This document shows, in pieces, positions 57,701 to 64,000 of a stretch of 64,000 nt of DNA; the first letter of the stretch is position 1; each line of letters starts with the position of its first letter. The stretch comes from Blattamonas nauphoetae. Taxonomy: Eukaryota; Preaxostyla; Oxymonadida. The notes under the pieces were generated by a model. That model had not been told where the DNA came from and searched no databases. It was given only the letters and a program-made list of their open reading frames with translations. The position numbers and the translations under genes are program-made. The stretch lies in contig JARBJD010000316.1 in NCBI GenBank assembly GCA_033064195.1, forward strand, positions 18,609 to 82,608, written 5' to 3'.

Positions 57701-59137
57701 GATTTTCTCAGGATCCACAATGAACATCACATGAACGAGTGTGGCTGTTAATGGAATCATCAGAAGTGGGAGAACTCTTGCATCGTAATTTTCGTTGACA
57801 TACGATTGACTGAGGAAGTAACGACCCCTTTGGGGGTCACTAGTCGAACTAGAGTTCGGGTACTTCTTCTTGTCTTCATCGTATTCATAAATGTAAACTG
57901 TGATGTTGAACTTCATCATTGCTTTCTCAATGTCACAAGCAATATCAAACCCAGGATAATTCTGAAGATGTGGAGTCAATTGTCGAGATTGGAGATGAGT
58001 GAGATTCATCCATTGTGCGAACAATCTGTAGGCTTCACTATTCCTCATATTGATTGATATTTTCTTACCTTGAACTTCAGGAAGTGTGAGGAATGATAGT
58101 GCTTGAAAGAAGCAGATATTGTACTCAGAATCAATGTACCGAACGTTTCTCGTTTTGATGTGTTCTGTGAGAATTGCATTGGCTTTTCCTGCGACTGGGA
58201 ATCGATAGACTGCAACCAGTATGGAGTGGAATGCGATGTACATTGTCTTCGTATCCATCAGTGTTCTCTCTTGAGATTCTTTGATTAGATTGATTGCATA
58301 TTTTGAATACTCATTGATGTCGCCTGAACTTCTGATCACAGTTGGGAAGCTCTTCGATGTGTTCTCCAGTTCTGGTCTGAAGTCATTGTATGTTGTCTCA
58401 TCTTTGTCTTTTCTCTCGATGATCTTTCCAAAGTCAAGACTGATCTTGAATGGATGATCCTTCTCTTTGTCGAACACTGCTTTGATGAAGGTTGTAATTT
58501 CGTCAACGTTCTTCAAGTGATTGTGGAAGTACAACTGATATGGTTTTCCATTATCTTCAACCTTCTCAACCTCATTCTTTTTGAACTTCCTTCGTGCATT
58601 CATGAGACAAGAATTGAATGCTGCTTTGTCACGTGGTTCAGCAAGTAGAATACATTCTTCAAATCCCTCAAATGTCTGCACTTCTCTTTTTTCCATCTGT
58701 TCATTTTTCTTTTGTATGATCAGTAGATTCTTCATCCAATGATCCATCAGCTTCTCTTCAATTGATTTCAGCTTCCACGTCATTTTGAACACCTGCTTCT
58801 TCAGTTCATCTTTGTTCACTCTTGGATTGTCTTTCATGATTTGCATTCTTGCTTTGCTGTCTTCTTCATTCATCATTGCATTGTTATTGTGCTCTTCCAG
58901 TTTGTGAATAAAATCATCAATCTGATAGTTGGTAATATTCCTTATCTCTCCTTCAAAATGGAGATCTGGATTCTTGAGCATTGACAGGAGATATGCACGA
59001 TGATGTTGGTAGTTTCTAATGTTTGGATTGTATGTTCGATCATAGCCATGTTCATCCTTGAATTCAAAGGTGGTGTTTGGAAATAGTGTTCTAATTTTCG
59101 TGATGCTGTCTGTGACAAATTTCAGTGTCGCCGCCAT
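54724..59137 (-). CDS. polB: Polinton B DNA polymerase B (interrupted)
   Basis: Same parts as the copy in Polinton A: Cys-protease-like block (NICFFQALSFL), finger (CPYC), exonuclease (YDFETME, GFNSSRFDIN, YNIRDVECM), HNH/endonuclease VII-like module (CYIC, LDRIDNSKGHSKEN), and polymerase motifs DFNSLYPS, KTNLNGSYGYD and GDTDSAYW. The first 95 residues differ strongly from the A copy and then identity becomes very high from NPRVNKDELKKQVF onward. This copy is broken, with about one break. Confidence 0.85.
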
Positions 59138-59180
59138 TTACTACAAATTAAAAAATCCGAAAATAAAAAAAGTTGAGCGT

Positions 59181-59570
59181 TTATTTCTGTTTTCTCTGAT
59201 GGGGCTTTATCGTTGCCTTGAACCAGGAATCAAGTCTAATTCTGAACACTTCACTTCCACCAATCTCTCGAGATGTGAATGGAACCAGAACTTTGGTGTA
59301 CTCACCTACGAGCTCACAATTGTATTTCTTCAATTCATTTTCGACGAATGATTGAGTGTAGTGTCGACGTTTTGCGATGTGTGGTCGGTTTCCTTGATTC
59401 CACAACTTTGGTTTTATCCTCCATTCAACTCCCTCATGAACATACGTCACCGGGACATAATTTCTGACATACTCAGAGACTAGCGAACAGTTCTCTTCTC
59501 TCATTGATTCAATTAATGCTTGTTCTGAACATACTCGACGTCTTTCGTTGTACATCTCAGTTGGATTCAT
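59181..59570 (-). CDS. Polinton B small TIR-proximal protein
   Basis: 129 residues, homologous to 28,599-28,943. Two short related modules (NCSLVSEYVRNYVPVTYVH, YNCELVGEYTKVLVPFTS). The first 47 codons lie in the terminal inverted repeat, so the same stub occurs at the other end (40,747-40,887), fused there to unique DNA. The box TTTTTTAATTTGTATTAA precedes the ATG. Function unknown. Confidence 0.6.
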   Translation of the reverse strand: MNPTEMYNERRRVCSEQALIESMREENCSLVSEYVRNYVPVTYVHEGVEWRIKPKLWNQGNRPHIAKRRHYTQSFVENELKKYNCELVGEYTKVLVPFTSREIGGSEVFRIRLDSWFKATIKPHQRKQK

Positions 59571-62500
59571 TTAATACAAATTAAAAAATTCAAAAATAAA
59601 ATTTCAATCGTTGTTTTATCGTTGGTGATCTTTCGAGACTTCAATTCTGCCTTCGATGGGTTCGATCAGTCTTGTTCGATCAGAGAAAGTCCTTCAATGG
59701 GACTCGATCCTCTCATTTCGTTCCTGATGGTTCTTTCCCGTTTGATTTAGGTGTGTTATGCTTTCTACTTTCACATTTGTTCTCTTTTCTTTTTTGACAT
59801 CTCATTCTTGTTCTCGATCCTTCACTTTTTTCTGTCTCTCTCGTTCAGGTACATCACATTGTTTTATGAACGGTGGTTTCATTCCCGACTTGGTTTGAAC
59901 AGGTTTGCTCCATTTTTGAATTCATTCTTTCCTAAAACTTACTTATGTACCAACGCCGATCAAACCGAAAGTGGACCTGAAGATCAGGTACACAGATGCG
60001 TTTTATCTCCCAAAAGTTTGTGTCACAACCGGAACAACACAGGAATTCTCTGATTTTTTGTTCATCTTTTCATAAAACATCTTCATGTACTCGATCTGTG
60101 TGATCATCAAACTCAGGTACACTATTGCGTCTTATGACCAGAAAGTGCTGTTCACTGAATATTTGAAACAGGTTTGCTCTCTTTTTTGTATTATCTCTTT
60201 ATAAGACACAATGACGTACCAGAATTTTCACTTCACTTTTGACATTCTCTTTTCTGGTACAACACTTCACTTTATCCTCTCATTTTCACTTCATTGTCAG
60301 TTTTTTTTCATTGTCTCTCACTTTTTTACAAAATTAAAATTTAAAATGACGTGAACAAAATTTTGATCCTCATCTTTGCTCAAAAAACTAGGTGATTCAT
60401 CGATAAAATTGTATGCGTTGGTACACCACTTTGTTTTACTTTCATTCAACTTTCATTTCACTTTTTACACTTCACCACTCTTCGATTTGTGCTCTTCATT
60501 TTTTCTAAAACACAACGGTGTACCAACAAAACGTGATCTGAAGTGATCGTCCAGATCAGGTACACCACTTCACCTTATCGTTTCATTTCACAACTATTTG
60601 ATTTCAATTCTCTTTTTTTTCAAAACAAGGTAGAACACAGAACTAAAAATGTTTGATCGTCAAGATAAAAATGAACTGTAAGATCTGGTACATGAATGTG
60701 TTTTATCACTTCAAACCTTGTTTCACTTCACAATTTTGTTCTCTTTATTGACATTTTTGCTCTAATCTTTCATAAAACAAAGTGGTGTACCAACGAGACT
60801 CAATCTGAAATGATCGCGAAGATCTGGTACATGAATGTGTTTTATCGTTTAGTTCTCACTTCAATCATTGTTTTTTACTCTTGTTTTCTGAAATTTTGAT
60901 GAACACGTTCATAAGGTGAAGTGGTGTACCAACGAAGTGAGAAAAACAATGACTGGAGAGATCTGGTACGTCACTTCACTTTATCGTTGCTAACATTGTT
61001 TCACTTCACACTTTTACTCTAATTAGAAACATTTTGGTCAAACCCGTTCATAAAGTGAAGTGGTGTACCAACGAAATGCGAAAACAATGATCGTTCAGAT
61101 CTGGTACGAGATTTTGTTTTATCGTTTACTTTTCACTTCACTCACTCTTTTTTTCTCTTTGTTTGTGAAATTTTGACGAACCCGTTCATAAGGTGAAGTT
61201 GTGTACCAACAAAACACAAAGAATCAAGATCTCTCCGATCTGGTACATGATTTTGTTTTATCGTCTCATTCTCACTTCAATCACTCTTTTTTTCTCTTTT
61301 TTGTGAAATTTGTCTGAACACGTTCGTAATCTCAATACTTACCCACCATTTTCACTATTTCCATTTCACCATTCACTATCATACTTGCCCACTTCATTTT
61401 AGCTTCATTCACCTTCATTTGGTCTAATTAAGAGAAAAAGTCGACGAAAAATGAGTTGTTGTGATGTGCTCGTGAGGTGTAGACGGTCGAAAGAATGCTC
61501 GTGAGATTGGTGAAGTGACGAGGAAAGTCGAAGTCATTAAAGTGAAAACCAGACGAGCGAAATGAGCAGTGAAAAGCGTTGAAGTGGCTGTGCATGAAAC
61601 AAACAAGATCAAAAGTTGAGTGTGAGAAACATGAAAACCAACATTATGAAAAAACTAGTCGTCAAAAGTGTCGCGAAAATTCAGTACTCCCTCCTCGAAA
61701 GGTGAGAAAGAAGATGTGATGTGAGAAAATCGGGGCAAAAATCGATATGAGTGAAAAGTTGGTGAAAATGCGGTGCAAAAAAGGTGCGTGTAAAAAGACG
61801 ACTATGAAGGTGAGGTGGTCGGAAACCTAGGAAAAGCGTCGGAAGGACGCGAATGCGAAGAAAACGAAAAATCTAACGCAAAAACGAAAACTGACGAAAA
61901 AGTGGTGAAAGATGAGGTGCAAAGTGAACGTTCGAAGAGCCGCCAAAAGGCGACTCCGAGTGAAATGAAGTGTAAAAACGCAAATAGGAGGCAAAAGTGA
62001 TCCTAAAAGTGAAGTGCTGGAAGCGCATACATTTTTTTAAAAATTCGGAGAAACTCGAAAAATGGAATATGGGTTGATCTAGAAAATCCCGATCCGGCCT
62101 TGATCTAACCAAAAATCCCAAAAGTGTTTTTTATCGCGAACTTCACCTTCTGAAATCGATTTTGTAATTTTAGAAGGTGTTTGAGGTGTGTTTGAGCCAT
62201 ATAGCAGCAGTTTTAAGCAAGTTCTGAAAATCGACTTTTGGTCCATTTTTGACCACTGTTCGGTACGTAGCTCCGCGAATTCTCAACCGATCTTCATCGG
62301 GATTGTTTTGATCGACGACTCACATCGTCCCCGACATTTTAGAAATTTTTTTAGATTTTTTCGAAATGGTTCTCAGAGTTGGATTCACTTTGTTCGAGCT
62401 CAAAAGAGAAAAACCATCGAAAAAAGTGACAATATTTTGGAATATGACAAAAATTTGCTTCAAAATTGACGCTTAAAATGAGTGTGAAATATTGGACATA

Positions 62501-62648
62501 TTTCTGGAATTTAGGTCAAATATTGGCATCATTGAAATGGCCTAAATTCCTTTAATACAAGATTTAGAAATGGTCAATAGGAATTGACTTTCGTTTCTGA
62601 TTTCAACGACTATTTCAATCTGGTTCCCAAATCGTCTACTATACTACT
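59430..62648 (-). repeat. Right terminal inverted repeat of Polinton B
   Basis: About 3,219 bp, reverse complement of 37,654-40,887. A 100-codon and a 67-codon chance frame are identical in both copies, illustrating near-identity rather than coding. It includes the mirror image of the 139-bp array at about 59,840-61,290. No gene is supported apart from the first codons of the small TIR-proximal gene. Confidence 0.93.
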
Positions 62649-62767
62649 GATGAGGATATCAGTGGATACCAATCTGAAATGCCTGGGTATTATCGATTTG
62701 CACAGTTGGACAGTTCTGGAATGGGAGCTATAGATCGAGCAGAAATGTGAATTTAAAAACATTAATA

Positions 62768-62793
62768 TATATTTTTTATTTTTATAGAAAGTG
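62768..62793 (+). promoter_or_regulatory. Start-proximal box in Polinton A
   Basis: ATATTTTTTATTTTTATAGA precedes the ATG at 62,794, matching the box at 50,426-50,448. Confidence 0.55.
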
Positions 62794-63426
62794 ATGCAAC
62801 CAATTCTAAGTTGTCAATTTACGAAACACACAAGTTCTTCTTCAGTACCAACATCAATCACCAACAATGTCATCATCGAGGATAGGAGCAAAGCTGGCGT
62901 AGATAATAGAGGATCGAAGATGGAGATGGAAAGAGTGTGCTCTGAACCTGTGGTATCCAATGAACGTGGAGCTTACGATCCACCACTGGAGACATATCCA
63001 TCAGCACCAATTCAGAGTCGTTCTATACCACTAAGAGAATATACATCAAATATCACGGCATTCAAAGATCAGCTCCTGCTCGTCTACAAGAATGCATTCG
63101 CGTGCGAAAAGAAGTTGTTGAATAATCTCATTGAACCGTCGAAGAAACTGATCACAAACCAAAGTGATTTATGTGCTCTGATTGCGACACTCACTGGGAT
63201 CAACGATGTGGTGATCGAACTGGATGATTTGTCTGACAAGTGCCTATGTCTGAATAAACTCCCAATCTTTCGAACAATTTTCAAGATCCTTGTTGGTGGA
63301 AAAGACATGAGTATTGCCTACAATGAAGCATACAACACAATTCTCAATTATGGCATTTCTCTGACGAAAGCAATTCCCGTTAGGGCAGAAATCTCTTCTG
63401 AGATTATTTCCTCGTTAAAATTATAA
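62794..63426 (+). CDS. Polinton A conserved hypothetical protein
   Basis: 210 residues from ATG at 62,794 (MQPILSCQFTKH). The N-terminal 25 and the C-terminal helical part match 49,841-50,425 closely. The linker between (about 30-60) is divergent, and the C-terminus is about 12 residues longer (RAEISSEIISSLKL). Role unknown, probably structural by position. Confidence 0.65.
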   Translation: MQPILSCQFTKHTSSSSVPTSITNNVIIEDRSKAGVDNRGSKMEMERVCSEPVVSNERGAYDPPLETYPSAPIQSRSIPLREYTSNITAFKDQLLLVYKNAFACEKKLLNNLIEPSKKLITNQSDLCALIATLTGINDVVIELDDLSDKCLCLNKLPIFRTIFKILVGGKDMSIAYNEAYNTILNYGISLTKAIPVRAEISSEIISSLKL

Positions 63427-63453
63427 ATGAATTGTATTTTTATTTTTACATAA

Positions 63454-63805
63454 ATGGCACCAGGAAGTTTCAACAAACTCAAAAAATATCGGCAAGCAAT
63501 TCTTTCAATTCATCAAACCTCTAGCTCCAACATTACTTCAAGTCGGTGGTGGATTGCTCTCTCAAACGAACAGTAAATTCGGACAAACCGCGGGTGGAAT
63601 ACTCAATGGATTAGGAGGAATGATGGACGTTTATCAACAAAATAAGGCGATCAATCGAGCACCTCAACAACCACTCGACCCCAGTCGGGTTCGAAGCCTT
63701 GCAGAGGCAAGACAGATGATCGAGTACGAACCACCTCGAAATGGACGATACTCCAATGATGATATGCCAATCTCGTCGAATTCCAAAATCCAATTCAAAG
63801 GATAA
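63454..63805 (+). CDS. Polinton A MAPGS small protein (imperfect copy)
   Basis: Counterpart of 49,496-49,804, beginning MAPGSFNKLK. The Gly-rich part (GGILNGLGGMMDVYQQNK) is followed by an insertion containing RVRSLAEARQM, similar to the RSPAEARP linker of the gene at 33,447, before the shared EYEPPRNGRYSNDDMP end. This copy appears broken. Confidence 0.5.
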
Positions 63806-63841
63806 TAAGTCACTAGTATTCAAATATTTTATTTTCCTAAA

Positions 63842-64000
63842 ATGGCACCAGGTTGGTTATCAAAATTAGCAGCAGTTGGCAAAAACATACTCAGAGTTGG
63901 AGCTCCATTTCTGAATCTCATCCCCTTTGTTGGACCACTGATTTCGAAGGTAGCACAGACAGGAATAGAGATGGATTCCGGATGTGAAATCGGATCAAAC
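63842..64000 (+). CDS. Polinton A MAPGW small protein, cut by the window edge
   Basis: Starts MAPGWLSKLAAVGKNILRVG and APFLNLIPFVGPLISKVAQ, almost identical to the Polinton B copy at 49,159-49,458. A TATTTTATTTTCCTAAA box precedes it. The end lies outside the window. Confidence 0.6.
   Translation, partial: MAPGWLSKLAAVGKNILRVGAPFLNLIPFVGPLISKVAQTGIEMDSGCEIGSN

Larger units (their letters stand above)
37654..62648 (-). mobile_element. Polinton/Maverick B, nested in Polinton A
   Basis: 24,995 bp, both ends present, with 3.2-kb terminal inverted repeats beginning AGTAGTATAGTAGAC and a perfect 6-bp target duplication (GATGAG). Read from the right end its genes are: small TIR-proximal gene, DNA polymerase B, hypothetical, rve integrase, coiled-coil, packaging ATPase (opposite strand), hypothetical, hypothetical, two small MAPG proteins, two capsid paralogs, a small beta-rich protein and an S74-type fibre (opposite strand). 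A 3.2-kb hAT-like element lies in the capsid block. Near-complete, with about two breaks including that insertion. The two inverted repeats are almost identical, so it is young. Confidence 0.95.
62649..64000 (+). mobile_element. Polinton A, continuation to the right of Polinton B
   Basis: Begins with the second copy of the GATGAG duplication (62,649-62,654). It continues with sequence related to the Polinton B genes that follow the ATPase: the last part of the gene interrupted by the insertion, then homologs of 49,841-50,425, 49,496-49,804 and 49,159-49,458 in the same order. This shows that A resumes here, with its remaining genes and right end beyond the window. Confidence 0.85.

Noticed and set aside
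1-64000. tRNA, rRNA or other structural RNA genes
   Set aside because: None was recognised by eye on either strand. A covariance-model scan would be needed to exclude small ones.

Overview
The window looks like nuclear DNA of a unicellular eukaryote. One gene has two clear short spliceosomal introns (about 70 nt, GT...CAG), stops follow the standard code, and the host proteins are rapidly duplicating families: ARM/HEAT-like helical proteins ending in a motif like RMEGIEDVMEE, a giant secreted beta-helix protein, and a Pro-Thr-Asp-repeat membrane anchor. From memory these families suit an anaerobic flagellate of the oxymonad kind (Blattamonas-like). That assignment is an inference.

Region 1 (1-26,664) is GC-richer host DNA. 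Positions 1-14,452 hold an expanded cluster of at least seven ARM-like genes or fragments, most on the minus strand, separated by decayed duplicated spacers. One copy looks whole (8,418-9,491), one carries a single in-frame stop, one a frameshift, and others are fragments. At 12,101/12,102 a truncated ARM copy abuts the 3' part of a Pro-Thr-Asp-repeat transmembrane protein. Further on are a small papain-like-fold protein with a membrane anchor (15,081-15,767), a 1,905-residue beta-helix surface protein (16,099-21,816), a large helical-repeat gene (22,022-24,560), a broken beta-rich gene (24,566-25,711) and a coiled-coil gene (25,820-26,739).

Region 2 (26,665-64,000) is a nested set of mobile elements. 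Polinton A starts at 26,665 inside the coiled-coil gene and leaves the window at the right edge. Polinton B (37,654-62,648, about 25 kb) sits inside Polinton A, with 3.2-kb near-identical terminal inverted repeats and a perfect 6-bp target duplication, GATGAG. Inside the capsid block of Polinton B lies a third element (42,456-45,663) with 11-bp perfect terminal inverted repeats and an 8-bp target duplication, TTGATAGG. It is hAT-like in its ends and carries GC-richer, host-like gene sequence.

The two Polintons share a gene set: a small TIR-proximal gene, protein-primed DNA polymerase B, an rve integrase, an FtsK/HerA-type packaging ATPase, and small virion-type proteins. Two paralogous capsid proteins and a fibre-like protein with an S74 intramolecular chaperone domain are visible only in B. 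Most of their genes follow a TTTTATTTTT-like box just before the start codon. The polymerase and integrase would serve self-synthesis and integration, and the ATPase and capsid genes virion assembly. Both are treated here as resident, partly broken copies.
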